A DNA stretch of 64,000 nt from Atherix ibis (GCA_958298945.1 OY282606.1:94371696-94435695); one strand, 5' to 3'; shown: positions 1 through 12,814, numbered from the stretch's first letter. Program-made: numbers and translations. The notes: generated from the letters alone by a model not told the origin.

Positions 1-739
1 TTTGATGTTTTCAGATTTTGTCTTTTATTTCTATCTATTTGTATTCCTTTTAGTGAAAAATAATTAGTTTAAAATAATAATGCTACGATTGTATTTAATT
101 ATTAATTATTTTTAATTAGTGTATATATATTGTATTCTGTTCTTATAGAGTAATTTCTATAATAGGTAAATCATAGATTTTCAAAAAAAAAAAAAACAAA
201 TACTTGATTAAATTGAAATGGAAAATTATACAATAATTAGAGAAAAATACTTAAACATTTTGACACTATAAAAATGTCAGATGGAAATATATTTTCAAAT
301 ATTAAAAATCTAATATTCCAAAAATTTCTTTTCTTTTTAAAAAAACACACACCAATAACATACATCTTAAATACACCTATATGATAAATATTTTTTTGGC
401 AACTTTTAATATTAAATATTTAAAACAAAAAAAAAAGAAAAAAAAACTATTTTATTTGATCATACGTATTTTATGTATAAAATATGTTAGAATTTTGGTA
501 TAAAAAGAAGATTTTACCTTTAAAGAAACAGTTTTGAATTAATTTTAGAGGAATACGCACTTGAAAATGTAGTCTAATTTACTACTTCTATTTGTGGTTA
601 CGTGTATGATAACTACGGTAAATAAATGGTAACGGTAAGTTAACTACAATATAAGATTTGAAAATTAATTTATAATTAATAGCACCACCTGAAAACATTT
701 GGTAGAAAAAGTACATCAGCATCAGATCGCACGATTTTG
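1..739. other. AT-rich spacer, no gene seen
   Basis: Very AT-rich DNA with homopolymer A/T runs. I see no open frame, splice-bounded exon or transposon motif here. Confidence 0.6.
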
Positions 740-1170
740 GATCTCAACTGATATAAGCAAATCTCAAAATTATGCATTCTGGAAACGCTAAAAATCCAAA
801 ATTATTATGTTATGTGGCTTGTAGCGCCATATCATTAAAATCAGTTAAGTACAGAAGCAAATATTCGAAATAGGGCCAAAAAAGTCGGTTATCATACGGC
901 CATAGCATTCAGATTTGACTGTAACGGATTTTCCTTTTTCATTTAAAAAAAAATGGCCGACCGACAATTTCAGACTAAAATCCACACCAGAAAGTTACTT
1001 TTCGTGGATTGATAATATCTTTTTCATAGTCATTTGTGCATTTTATTGCCTCCCATATGGCAATATAGCTTATTTATGTATTCAGCCAGCAAGAAATGAA
1101 CCTCATGGTTTAAAAAATTGGGCTACGGCAGAATTACCAATTGGTATAAAATTAAAATAATTCATAATGT
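740..1170 (-). mobile_element. Family E DDE transposon remnant
   Basis: Decayed, antisense piece of the family E transposase. The stretch around 820-900, with a CTTGTAGCGCCAT core followed by CGGTTATCATACGGCCATAG, recurs in the other family E remnants near 24165, 30300 and 58190-58540. Read on the minus strand it corresponds to the middle of the transposase (WCGFW..GPYFFEN-like region). Frames are broken throughout, so it is non-functional. The boundaries are approximate because no terminal repeats are recognisable. Confidence 0.55.
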
Positions 1171-1389
1171 AAAATGCCACGCTTTAACCATACCTTAAAA
1201 TGTGCATTTCCCCCATAAGACTGTATTTTCCTCACCAAAAAATTAATAATTTCTACATAAATCCAGTAGATTAGAGTACATATAAATAAATGGCCATTTG
1301 CAAATAAATAAATATTATCCACTAAAATAATTTTATAATTTTATAAAATCAATCAATTATAATTACAAAATCTTATAATATAAATAATA

Positions 1390-4335
1390 ATAATAGCCTT
1401 TATTTAACAATCTTAGAAAAAAGTTACTATCACTTATGTTAATTGACACCGGTTTTGAGATTGTCTTGCGTTTCCGCAAAGGCCTCCCCTAGAGCTTGCC
1501 ATACTTTCCGGTCATGAGTCGTCCTCTTCCAAGTAGCACCGGCTATTTTCCGAATATCGTCCTCCCATCTCAGAAGCTGCCTCCCTTTCTTTCTTTTATT
1601 TTGTCTTGGACACCATTCGGTTGCATCCTTAGCCCATTTTTCTTGTTTACTCCTCATCATATGACCTGCCCAACTCCATTTTAGTTTTCTTATGCAGTAT
1701 GTTACATCGTTAATTTTAGTTTGGTTACGTAATGTTCGTAGTTTTACTTTGTCTCTTAACTTGACTTTGAGCATACTTCGCTCCATGCTGTGTTGACAGG
1801 TTTCTAGTTTGTGTAAGTTTTGTTTTGTTAGACTCCAAGTTTGACATCCGTATGTCATGATAGGTAGAACACAGGAATCAAATATTTTTTTCTTAGCTTT
1901 AAGTGGTACCTGAGGGTTTTTGACAATTTCTTTAAGAGACCAGTATCTTTTCCATGCTAATTTTAACCTGTTGTTTATTTCTTTGGTTGTAAGGTCTTTT
2001 GGTGATATTATCTGTCCTAGATATGTATATTCATCGACGTACTCTATTTTGTTGCCGTTGACTGTAATGGTGATTTTGTCGGAATTAGTCATTACTTTGG
2101 TTTTTGTATTATTCATGGAGAGTCCGACTTTATCGCTTTCGTACACCAACTGTTCAAGCATTGCTTGCAGGCTTCTCGGGTCTTCAGAGATTAGAATTAG
2201 ATCGTCTGCAAATCTTAAATGGTTTAGTTGCATTCCGTTAATGTTTAGTCCATATTGACTCCATTCGAGACGTCTAAATATATATTCAAGCACCGCCGAG
2301 AAAAGTTTGGGTGATAGTGGGTCTCCCTGTCGGACTCCTCTTTTTATAGGGAAGTATACACCTACTCTTTCTGTTCTTATTTTCGCTTTCATGTTCTTGT
2401 ATATATTTTTAACAATTTGTATGTACTTGTTTTCAACCCCTTGTGTTGTAAGCGCTTCCCATATTTTTGTATGTTTTAATGAGTCGAAAGCTTTATTATA
2501 GTCTACAAACGCCAAATATTAATTGATACCATATTCTGTACATTTCTGGATAACTTGTTTTATGGTGTGTATGTGGTCGATTGTTGAAAAGTCCTTGCGA
2601 AAGCCTGCTTGTTCTCTGGGTTGGTTTTCATCCAAAGTCTTTGTTAAACGATTCAACAGTATTTTGGAAAAGATTTTATATACGTTCGACATCAGGCTGA
2701 TGGGTCTGTAGTTATTTATGTTGTCTTTATTTCCCTTTTTATGTAGTAGTATTATAGTTGACGTGGTCCACTGGTGAGGTATACATTCTGTCTCAAAAAT
2801 TTGGTTAAATAAATCTGTAATAGTGTCTACTATAATATCAGATGTTCCTATCATAAGTTCGTTAGATATGCCATCTTCTCCCGGTGCTTTGCCTCTTTTT
2901 TGAGATTTAATAGCTTTTTCTACTTCTTCCTTCAGTATACTTGGAATTTCTTCGTTATTATTTGTATCGTTTTCAGTTAGTTGGTGGATTTCGTCTGGTG
3001 TTTTGTCGTTGTCGTATAGCTCACGGTAGTAATCCGTGGATATGTCTAATATTTCGATTCTATCGGTCTTCTTTCTCTTATTTTTCTGGTGTGTCATATT
3101 GTCTATCCAGTTTGTACTTTCTCGAAGCTCTTTTAATGCTATCCTAACTCCTCCTGTTTTTTCTATATAATCATTTATTATATTATTCCTTTTTTCTTGT
3201 CTATATTTCCTGATTTGTATATTTATTTCTTTACTTAGACTTTCGATCTTCTTCTTGTTGTTTTTTCTGTCTTTAAATATGGACTTCCTCTGCATAAGTA
3301 GACTTCTTGCCTCTGGACCTATTTTGTCCTTAATTTTGTTATTTGTTTTAGATTCGTTTTCTACTTTCTTTAGTTCGTTTTCAAGAGCGTCATATTTCTC
3401 CTGAACATATTTGGCATTGTTTTTTGTTTTCAAATTACATTTCAATGATTCTAGAATATCGCTTACAATTGGGAGAGGTAATGGTTTTTTGCTACTATGA
3501 ATAATTTTCCTCGGTATTTTTGGCTCTAATGTGTACATTTGTCCTCTAAGCATTCTGTGATCTGTGCTGTAGTTGAGTTGATGGACAACATCAATATTCG
3601 AAAATATTTTAGGTTTGTTGGTGAGAATATAATCTATTTCATTTCTTGTCTTCCCATCTGGTGACACCCATGTCCATTTTCTGTTTTGTTTTCTATTGTA
3701 GTAGCTGTTCATTATGTGTAGGTTATTTTCTAATGCAAAATTTATCAGTCTTTGTCCATTATCATTCCTTTTTCCAGTAAAGTATGGTCCGAGTACATTG
3801 TCCTCGTTCTTGTTTCTCTTTCCAATTTGACTGTTAAAATCTCCCATTAAGATAATTGTTTTACTTAAATTAGGCATAATTTGGTTAAGTTTATTGTAAA
3901 ATTCATCTTTTAGGTCTTTCTGCGTAACTTCAGTTCGGGCATATACTTGGACTATTGAAGTTGGTTCTTTATATCCAGGGAGTTTTATATTCAAAATGGC
4001 AATCCTGTCTGATATTCCTCGGAATTCTGTTATCTCTTTTTTCAAATATTTTTTAATCATAAACCCTACTCCGTATATCCCAGCCTTTACATTAAGGTGA
4101 TATAATATGTATTTGTCATGTTCTTCCGTTTTCTCCTCCGCTCTTCTTACGTCGCTTAAGCCTATAATGTCCCAGTTCACGGTTTCTAATGCATGTTCTA
4201 GCTCTAGTAAAGATTCTTGTGACTTTATTGATCTTGTGTTAAGTGAAGCTATGTTGAATTTATTCCTCGTTTTTTGTTTCGTACTTTCAGAGTATTGTTT
4301 TTTACGTAGTGTTTCGTTGGACTTCTCTTCTTAAT
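1390..4335 (-). mobile_element. 5'-truncated RTE-like LINE retrotransposon
   Basis: A non-LTR retrotransposon lying on the minus strand. The 3' end follows the stop codon at 1439 with a short untranslated tail holding AATAAA and ending in ATT repeats (about 1383-1410), typical of RTE-type elements. The 5' end is at about 4335, where the coding frame runs into a stop, so the copy is 5'-truncated or starts close to the endonuclease domain. The 12-base string ATATAAATAATA flanks both ends (1378-1389 and 4336-4347) and may be a target-site duplication, although AT-rich chance matches are possible here. The near-intact reading frame suggests a fairly young insertion. Confidence 0.85.
1439..4330 (-). 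pseudogene. LINE endonuclease/reverse transcriptase, one in-frame stop
   Basis: Continuous minus-strand frame of about 963 codons, interrupted only by TAA at 2519-2521. The N-terminal part is an apurinic-type endonuclease (EEP fold): NIASLNTRS near 4250, MGDFNSQIG near 3850 and a STDHRML motif near 3560. The second part is a reverse transcriptase: YRPISLMSNVYK and AGFRKDFSTIDHI before the stop; AFVDYNKAFDSL, GVRQGDPLSP and the catalytic FADDLILIS after it. A C-terminal basic segment ending in GEAFAETQDN follows. The stop lies just before the AFVDYNKAFD block, so the polymerase would be cut in two unless read through. Similar proteins are often annotated craniofacial development protein 2-like. 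The frame is the same on both sides of the stop, so this is a nonsense change and not a frameshift. Confidence 0.88.
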
Positions 4336-5410
4336 ATATAAATAATACGCTAATGTAAATATTTATTGTTAATTTCTAAGATGTGCTTTTTTATAAGACT
4401 TAATATTTAGAGTAGATTAATAGAACCAGTTTAGTTGCAGGAACTGGCGAATTATTATTATTTGGTGTAAGGGAAAGTTGTGTCGTTTTTGAACACTTGC
4501 ACTTGTATGCGTTGTCGATTCTTAGCGAGAATTCTGATTCGACTGAAATCGATTTAAATCGTAAGACTACTGTTTGATTGATAGTTTATACACATTTTTT
4601 CGTATTTTTGTTAGTTATTTTTTAAACTTGGAAAACAGTCAACCTGTATGAAGAAAAAGTGCACTTAAGACATTGTATGTTGTATGCGTTCCAAAAAGGG
4701 AACAACGCGATGGTGGCAAAAAAAACCTTGTGTAGCGTATTTGGAGAAGACGCAGTAACAGCGCGAAAATATCAGAGATGGTTTGCGAAATTTCGTTCGG
4801 GTGATTTTTTCTTTCAAAGGTGAACCCAGATCAGGAAGGCCATCAGATATGTCAATGACGAAGTGCTACACAATATGATCAGGATAAATCCCATGTTACA
4901 TTCCACAGGAGTGGCCTTCAAGCTTGGAATTTATCAGACTGCTGCTTTAGAGCGCATTATAAGGCTTGGTTTTGTGTCCAAACTCTCTGTTTGGGTGCCA
5001 TACGAATTAAGCGAAAAAAAATTAATGAATCTGGTGAATGCCATACGAATTAAGCGAAAAAAATTTAATGAAACGTGGATAGTTTCTTTCTTGTGGTAAG
5101 AAAAAGGACATGTGTTAAGAAAGGGGAGACACCACCGACCACATCCAAAGCTGGCGTGCATCAAAAGAAAGTTATGTTGTCTTGTTGGTGGAATCTGAGG
5201 GGTATTGTCCACTATGAGTTGCTGAAAGAAAATTATATAGTCGATGCTGATCGTTACTGTTCGCAACTTGATGTTTTGAATAAAGAGATTCAACGTAAAT
5301 ATCCATATTTGGCGAACAGAAAGGGTCTAATTATTCACCATGACAACGCTAGACCGCACGTGGCAAGAAAAACGGCATAAAAAATTGCAGAGTTGAGTTG
5401 GGAAACTCTA

Positions 5411-6702
5411 CGAGGGTCATTCAACAAGTACTTAGGCTCACCGCCCGATGGAACTGCTGTCACAAAAGAAATTTACCATCGTGCAGTACATTCTTTTAAT
5501 AGCCTACTGTCAAAGTTTCAGTCGATTCCCTTCATTAGCTTTGTTTTGAGAGCCTTTGAAAGCGAGCGTGTCGGTCGGTTGCACAAAAATGGAAAAAGAA
5601 CAATATCGGTCGGTGATTAGATTCTTGTTTTTGGAAGGGAAAACGCGCAGCGAAATCAAAGATCGCTTGGATACTGTGTATGGTGACTCTTCTCCTTCGA
5701 TGAAGACCGTCAAGAATTGGTTCAACGAGTTTGTTCGTGGCCGCACGTCGGTTTTTGATGAGCCACGCCCAGGTGCCCCAAAAACGGCTGCTACGGAGGA
5801 AAACGTTAAAAAAGTCCACGATCTCGTGTTGGCAGACCGTCGATTGAAGGTTCACGAGATAGCTGAGACTGTGGGCATCGCAGTAGGAATGGTGCATCAT
5901 ATTCTACACGAAGAACTGGGCATGAGAAAGCTGTTAGCGCGATGGGTGCCGCGTTTGCTCACACCGGAAAACAAGCGCAACCGTGAGACCACATCGGCGA
6001 CGTGTTTGCCGCTGTTTCAGCGCAATTCAGCGGAGTTGTTGCGTCGTTTCGTGACCGTCGACGAAACATGGATTCACTGGTACACACCAGAGACCAAGGA
6101 ACAGTCGAAACAGTGGACTTCACCCGGCGAACATGCTCCGAAGAAGGTGAAGACTGTTCGATCGGCCGGAAAGGTGATGGCCACCGTTTTCTGAAATTCA
6201 CAAGGTGTGATCCACATCGATTACCTCGAGATGGGTAAAACAATCACGGGGCGCTACTATGCGGACTTATTGGGCCGATTTGACGTCGAATTGAAGAAAA
6301 AGCGGCCCCGCTTTGCGAAGAAAAAAGTGCTGTTCCACCACGACAACGCGCCGGCTCACACCTCCGCCGTCGCCATGGCCAAATTGGTCGAATTGCGCTA
6401 CGAATTGCTGCCCCATCCACCGTACTCTCCAGATTTGGCCCCCTGTGACTACTTTTTGTTTCCAAACCTGAAAAAATCACTCGCCGGGAATAGATTTGGG
6501 TCGAATGAGGAGGTCATCGTCGCCACGGAGGCCTATTTTGCTTCCCTCGAGAAAATGTATTTTTTGGACGCGTTAAAAAAGTTAGAGCATCGCTGGGCCA
6601 AGTGTATCGAGCTTGAAGGAAATTATGTGGAAAAATAAATTGCCACCTTTCCAAAATTTTCGTTTTTCTTTTGTAAGCTAAGTACTTGTTGAATGACCCT
6701 CG
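5411..6702 (+). mobile_element. Mariner nested in family A (D-related), 1292 bp
   Basis: Complete mariner with perfect 25-bp terminal inverted repeats beginning CGAGGGTCATTCAACAAGTA (5411-5435 and 6678-6702). It is flanked by TA on both sides (5409-5410 and 6703-6704). The homologous uninterrupted sequence in family A copy 2 (GGAAACTCTACCTCAGCC near 32322) shows the empty site, so insertion duplicated exactly one TA. Its length, 1292 bp, equals that of family D copy 1 at 22817-24108, and the terminal repeats are similar, so it belongs to a related subfamily. Confidence 0.93.
5589..6638 (+). pseudogene. Mariner transposase with a single nonsense codon
   Basis: Frame of 349 codons from ATG at 5589 to TAA at 6636-6638, broken only by TGA at 6192-6194. 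There relatives have TGG in the FWDSQG block (here VF-stop-NSQG). The N-terminal DNA-binding part has MEKEQYRSVIRFLFLEGK, NWFNEFVRGRTS and the WVPRLLTPENKRNR linker. The catalytic triad is complete: VDETWIH near codon 159, HHDNAPAHTS near codon 252 and LAPCDYFLF near codon 287, consistent with DD34D mariner. Its base composition is clearly more GC-rich than its surroundings, which fits a young element. The stop follows the first catalytic Asp and precedes the other two. Confidence 0.92.
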
Positions 6703-6999
6703 TACCTCAGCCAGCATATTCTCCAGATATTGCACCATCTGACTATCATCTGTTCAGATGGCTGCAAAACTTTCTTGATGGAAATGAATATATTAATTAT
6801 GAGGGTTGTCCAAATGGCAGTGGATGAATACTTTGCGTCCAAAAACGAGGACTTCTTTTCCAGGGTGTTTGGATAAGAAAAAACTGTAACTATGTTAAGA
6901 AAGGAAATTATATTTTGGATTATTATTTGAATAAAAAGTAAAAAAAAAATTTTGTTTTTTCTTTAGAAAAAAACGACAGAACTTTTCCTTACATCCAAA

Positions 7000-9842
7000 A
7001 GAATGGCGAAATGTTTTTTGAGTCGATTACCTTGCAATAAAATATTTAAACAGAAAACTAGAAGTTAATATTTTATTTTTTTAATATAGAATAGAATAAT
7101 TCAAATATTTATCTTTGATGTTACAAGGCCATTGTTATAATTGTAGAAGAAAGAGTGTTAATTTTAATTAATTAAATTTTAAGATCAATAATGTACTTAC
7201 TTTCTTAGAAATAATATTCAAATACAAAATAACTATACAGACAATGAAGCATTCCTTTCTCTTTTAATATATAATAATTAAATCAAAATAGATACAACAC
7301 AATATGAACATTCATAATATTAATGCCATGTAGTCGACTCGTATCATCATATTTCTCAATCGATGATAAATTGTGTTGAATGTGAGTATGTGGGGCCTGA
7401 GTCAAAACCTTAGACTTTAAAGTCAAAATGACAACGTTATGTTAGTTACATTAACGATACCCCAAAGATTCCAAATCAATTTGCTGTAAGTTGTTTGTTC
7501 CATTTGAAGTCAGAGCGTCAGAACATGTTCATATGCACGATTATTTACGGATATGTCGATAGATCTCAACTCAATGTAATCAGAATCTGACTATGGTAAA
7601 GAAGTATCTTCATACTCGTACAATAAATTTATTAAGATAGCCAAACAATCAACAACATACACATTTTGAAAGTCTAAAATTAAAACGAAAATGGTATATT
7701 GTACTTCAGATGCCAAGCAGTACTCTTATAAGTATGCATATTCAGCAGCAATATTGACCACGAATTTCGTACTGAGGACAACCATTCAGAGTATACCGTT
7801 TTATATGCTTTTATATTTATATATTGTATGAAATAATAGAAATAAATAATACATACTATTAAATAATAGTAATTGTAGTTACTATGAACTAACACATTTG
7901 ATCGAAATTCAATCCAACCCAATCCAATCACCGACCTGAACTCAATGAAATCTTTTCGGTTTCAATCATTTTGCTAAGTCAGACCAAATTGCACGGAACC
8001 GTTCCTATCTACAATAATACAATCCAATGAATTGGAATAGTAGAAAAATGGGAAAAGCTAATGTTGAAGATGAAGAAAATCGCATCTAAGCAAAGTAAAG
8101 AAGATGAACTCGATTTAACATCATTTATAGTAGTTGTGCCGCGCGATTCTAACACGTCGTTTGTACGAGTTTCTTAAAGCCATTCGTAGCATCTTCTTTT
8201 ACAATATATTGAAAGGAAAAGTAGTTGTTTTTTTTATGAAGAGTTTTGAGGCCGTTTTGGAGGTTTATTATAAGTGTACTAAATATTTTTTTTTTCATCT
8301 ACAAATTCATAGTATATAGTTAGTTTGAGTACACATTATAAATAGTATTTGACTCTTTGTGTAGTAAATATATATAAAAAAAATTTTTTTTTTGATATTT
8401 ACAATTTGCGCGTGACTAAAATCCAACAAATTCGAGTGACTAAAATTATTTTAAAGTATTTATTTATTACCAAGTTAAGATCTAGTTAGTATTCTCAAAT
8501 TATTCTAATAGATGTTTACTGCATTTTAAAACAGTACAAAAGCACTTAGTTTGAATTATGCTCGCATATTATCAGTTATAATAAGTTCGTTTTTTTTTAT
8601 TTTCCTACATTTTAAAAGCTGTTTCGTAAAAGATAAAAGTAACCAATAACAAAATATGGTAAGTTCTAAAAATTACTGTTCCTTTTGCTGATAAATTACT
8701 TACCAGCAAGTGTCATATCGATATGCTAATAGATAATCGAAATAATATTTACTAATTGTATTTACATTCAAACGTATAATAGACGTTTTGACAACATTAT
8801 TCTACTGCAAAAAATTTTTATCGATCTATATATTGTGCTAATTATATTTGTTCATAAATAATATAATATAATTTTTTACGTATAATGATTAATTACTTAT
8901 TTAAATGCCATATGCTATTTAATTAATAAATTTAAAAATGTATTTATTAGAAATTATTTAGAGCTAAAGTATTTTTTTTTTAAAATTTTATTTTTGTTTA
9001 AACATAAAAAAAATTAAAGTAGAAATAAATAAAAGTGGTTTTTTCGTATTTTTGTAATTTCTTAAAAGTGTTTTTATATAAATAATTTAATAATAAAATA
9101 TTGCAAACAAAAAATTAATATACTTACTTCAACAACAACAACAAAAAACTAGATGATGAGAAAAATCACTTAGGATTTTGGCCTTCCACATCAATCTGCC
9201 ACTATGGGATCTTCTTTTAATATCAAATAAGATTCAAATCAAAAGTCAATTTAAGTGGTTTTTTTTTATGCTTTCAAAATTATCGACATTCTCAGATGAT
9301 GAATTGTTTTCATTACAACAAGTAATTTGTATTTATATACAACAACAAAAATTAATAATTATTATTTAGCTGATATTACACTTTGTAAATGTACTATTTG
9401 CGAGGGAAAAAACTGAAATATACGAAAGGTTTTCATTATCGCTGGATTATTAATTTAATCGAAAAATTAAAACTTTATAACAGACGATATCGTTTATTTT
9501 TCTTTCATATCATTACGTGACTATGATGAAAATCAAAGTAGCGGAAGATAAATAAACAAAACATAATTAAAAATTGTTAGAATTTATTTAGATATAATAA
9601 AAAATATCTAAGTAAATACAATATTATGCCTTTCTTCTTTTAGCTCTTTGTATATAGCAACATTTTTTAATAATCTTTTTATTTATATTAATATTTTCGT
9701 ATCATAATGGTTTTGCTCTTAAACCACAGATCATAAATAAAAAAATTTTACATACTATTATTCATTTAAAAAATATATATATTTATATATATAATATTCA
9801 AATTACCAAAATGTTTTTATCGGAAAATTATTGATATAATAA
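7000..9842. other. AT-rich spacer, no gene seen
   Basis: About 2.8 kb of AT-rich DNA. The small open frames here (for example 7680-7931 and 8134-8319) have homopolymer-driven composition and no recognisable motif, splice context or promoter, so I do not call genes. Confidence 0.55.
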
Positions 9843-10008
9843 CGAAGGCACTCTGATAAGTCAGTGATAAATTATGCAAAAAATCAGTTTATACAATAAT
9901 AATTGATATATGTTTTTAATTAATCTCCTTTTAGCTTAATATACTTCATCTTATTTATACCATCCATGTAGTATGTTTTTGAAAATTTCAGAATCGGCTA
10001 AAAAAAAT
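9820..10008. repeat. Copy 1 of a ~190-bp dispersed repeat
   Basis: This block, with CTGATAAGTCAGTGATAAAT and AATCTCCTTTTAGCTTAATA, recurs with about 80% similarity at 12815-13008 in the same orientation. It includes what looks like the left terminus of the decayed mariner at 9843-10810. Similarity also continues about 20 bp to the left of that terminus. Confidence 0.7.
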
Positions 10009-10810
10009 TCTCTTATTTTGCTATTGCAATCATTAGATAACATGATTAGTCCAAATGTTCAGATGGACTAATCAAATTGTCTAATGGTGTCCTGTTATAG
10101 TTTTTTTCTTCAAGATAGTCGATGAAGAATATATTATGTGCATCCCAAAAAAAAGTACCCATAACCTTCTGGTGTACATTTGCTAATTGAAGTCCATTGT
10201 TTTAACTAAAATTTATTTACATGATGTATCAACGGATATGAATCAATACAAAAATTGGATCACACTTAAGAATACAAACACGTTTTCGGTGAGGTGTTAG
10301 CAAACGCAGCAACCATCTCGCCGATAGCTTTCTCTTACCCAAAATTTCATGTAAGAATTTGCCTACATATTATTTTGAAATGATTACCATATCAGCTATC
10401 TGAAACACTTTCACTCGAAGGTCTTTTAAAAAATAATATCATAGATTTTATGAATTATTTAATCGATGGTGACCTAAATTGGCCGTTCTGGAGCTCGCAC
10501 GTATATTCTCCTTAATACTTCCAAGACTGTTTTTTTTTTTCAGAGATTGTTTTTTTTTACCTTAAAAAAATAGTGTGAACATACAAAATTCACTCTTTCC
10601 ATATTAATTAAAAAAAAAAAACACAAATCTTGTCTGATTTTAGTACCTGTCAAAATTAAACTAATGAACAGATTATTTGTAAAATATGACGCCAGATGAT
10701 AAATGTTTGTATGGCGTCTTTTGAAGAATGTCAGTTGATAAAAAGAATATTGTTTTGCTAATATCAGCAATATTTTTTACATTTATCACTAACTTATCAG
10801 GCTGCACTCG
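9843..10810 (-). mobile_element. Decayed mariner (family G)
   Basis: Minus-strand reading recovers mariner transposase blocks in broken frames. DLRVKVFQIADMVIISK and LHEILGKRKLSARWL..RLLTPHRKR lie at about 10430-10260, and KVMGTFFWDAHNIFFIDYL at about 10180-10105. The ends resemble inverted repeats: CTGATAAGTCAGTGATAAA at the left and, on the opposite strand, CTGATAAGTTAGTGATAAA at the right. Many stops and deletions show an old copy. The exact ends are uncertain, because similarity to the 12.8-kb repeat runs past the left terminus. Confidence 0.7.
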
Positions 10811-12814
10811 TATTATTAGCATAACTTAATAAATTTTCACATATAAAAGCTATTTGATTAGAAAAGTTTATGCAATTCAATAATGATGATGATTCCCTAG
10901 AATATTGAATAAATTATAATTGATTGTAATTTTCAAATGCAGAAAAAAATTTCCATTTGAAAAAATATTCTTTGAAAAATTCTATTGAATTCATTTAATT
11001 TTAATATCTTTTGTATGGAAAAAAAAATTAATTTCAAATCGTAAATAATTAAAAGATATTGATTTATATGTACAAGATTTATTTATGATAATTATCATTA
11101 TAATTTATTAAGTTAAAAGATTCAACTTAAATATGAGATAGTAAAATATATAAATATATGTAAATTTTCTGAATAAATATTTTAAATAAAATTTTAAGTG
11201 TGCATAATCGTTTTACAATGCTAATAAATTATATCTGATTTATTCAATTATAGTAAGTAGCTTAGAAATTTTCTACACTATCATATTTCGCAAGATAACT
11301 TAAGATAGAATCCGAAAATAATTAAATAAATTTGTTTACTATTGTCAGTTTAAAAGAAAATTCATTTTATTAATATAAAAGATAGAATATGAATTTTATT
11401 TTATAGAAGAGTGTAAATGTTGACCAAATAATTTTATTACTTCAAATTCTAATTGTTTCAAAATTTATTAGCAATTAATTTAAAATGTTATCAAAATGGA
11501 TTAAATAAAAATACAAGTACTTACCATAACCTAACAATATTCAATTCATAAAATAATTATAGGAAATATATTTAAAAAATAATTTCAGGAAATATTTATT
11601 TGGATAATGCTATTGATTATGTAATAATTGTTACAAGTACAAGCACACAGTCTTGATAGATAAATGCAAAAAGATTTACTAACTGAGTTAAATAAACCAG
11701 CGCAGTGTTTGGTGGTCGATGACACAGTCCATGTTCCGGTAAATTTGCATAGTTAGAAATATTTATTGTGCCCTGCCACTCTAATAAAATTAAAATTGAT
11801 AAAATCAAGGCGGAAATGAACCGTCAAATGGATCCCCATCGCCAATTGGAATCACTTCTAAGTAAGGGAAAAACAGGAATAAATGTGGAAAGGCTCACTT
11901 TTTACTATATGCCAAAACACACTAGCCCACATCAGAGCAGGAAGTTGGAATGTACTCGTCAGACACGAAAAGTGAAATTGCACTTTTGTCACCAAATCGT
12001 AGTTCGATCTGAACTCAATTGAGGAACAAGAAATGACTCCGTTTTCAAGGCATATTCTTCTAACTGCGTAAACGTCATCATTGTGTATGTACGAGTATAT
12101 CTTTAGATATTATTGTAAGCATACTTTAATCTGCCCTCCTCTGCCAATATTATTACCTATCAGTTCATATTGCTAATCGCATCATATATTCGATGCACTC
12201 ATTCAAGATTACGTGATAAGTGAAAGTAAATCGAGTACAAAACTCTTTGAAGATGTTATGGAAATGCATTGATTTTATTCAATTTTATTTCGTAAAACGG
12301 CAACACCGTTTAAATGCCCGATTACCAGTTCTCCCTTCTTTCAGGCCGAAACGTTTCTAATATTTTAACTTTTGCACTTGATTTTTTTATATGACATAAT
12401 ATCTTTAGTGTACGCATAGTTTTTGTAGATATTCACTTATGAATAATTGATACTATCATTTAAATAGAAATTCAATTTCGAGTATTGGAATAATATTAGA
12501 AGCGGTGTAAAAATTATGGGATTTTTTTTTTGTAGTTTAAAAAAATTAATATTTTATATATAAAACGATGATATGCTCTTAAATATTTTGTAATTTTTAA
12601 ATGGATTTGCTTATTAATTCAGATTGAATAAGCAGACAAGTGATCTATTCAAATAAGCAATTTGATATTGTCTGTACTTAGTTTTAGATACAATTTTTTA
12701 TAATGTGTAGGATTTTTGTTAAAAATTTCTTTTTAAAATAATAGAATTCTAATTGAAAATAATAATAGCAGATCAATACTGAACATAATAAAATTCAAAT
12801 TGACTAAATCTTTT
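10811..12814. other. AT-rich spacer, no supported gene
   Basis: A frame at 11768-12022 has moderate composition (MPCHSNKIKIDKIK start), but it has no recognisable domain, promoter or splice support, so I leave it uncalled. The rest is AT-rich and featureless. Confidence 0.5.

Larger units (their letters stand above)
4644..6890 (+). pseudogene. Mariner family A transposase, disrupted
   Basis: A DD34D-type mariner transposase broken by mutation and insertion. The start codon position carries CTG where copy 2 has ATG. The helix-turn-helix region follows (HLRHCMLY, then GEDAVTARKYQRWFAKFRSG near 4740-4800), then a frameshift into HNMIRINPMLHSTG..KLSVWVPYELSEKK. The catalytic core has VMLSCWWNLRGIVHYELL near 5175 and HHDNARPHVARK at 5335-5375, followed by TAA. 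At 5409 the coding sequence is split by another mariner. After it, the frame would resume near 6705 with the SQHILQIL..SDYHLF-like end. Several frameshifts and stops make it inactive. Confidence 0.8.
4461..6999 (+). mobile_element. Mariner family A, copy 1, split by another mariner
   Basis: The termini are inverted repeats built around GTGTAAGGGAAAGTT at the left and the complement AACTTTTCCTTACATCC at the right. The left end is preceded by TA; the right flank has AG where TA is expected. Without the nested 1292-bp insert at 5411-6702 (plus the duplicated TA) the element is about 1.25 kb, the usual mariner size. A second copy is at 30412-32618. Confidence 0.85.

Noticed and set aside
1496..4334. 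Plus-strand open frames within the LINE
   Set aside because: They lie opposite the clear reverse-transcriptase frame and carry no motif.
5510..6738. Minus-strand frames across the nested mariner
   Set aside because: Shadows of the transposase, kept open by its higher GC content.
7680..9369. Several 60-85 codon frames in AT-rich DNA
   Set aside because: Composition is dominated by Phe, Ile, Lys, Asn and Tyr as expected from AT-rich random sequence.
11768..12022. 84-codon frame with mixed composition
   Set aside because: No homology, no promoter, no splice context; could be chance or an unrecognised repeat.
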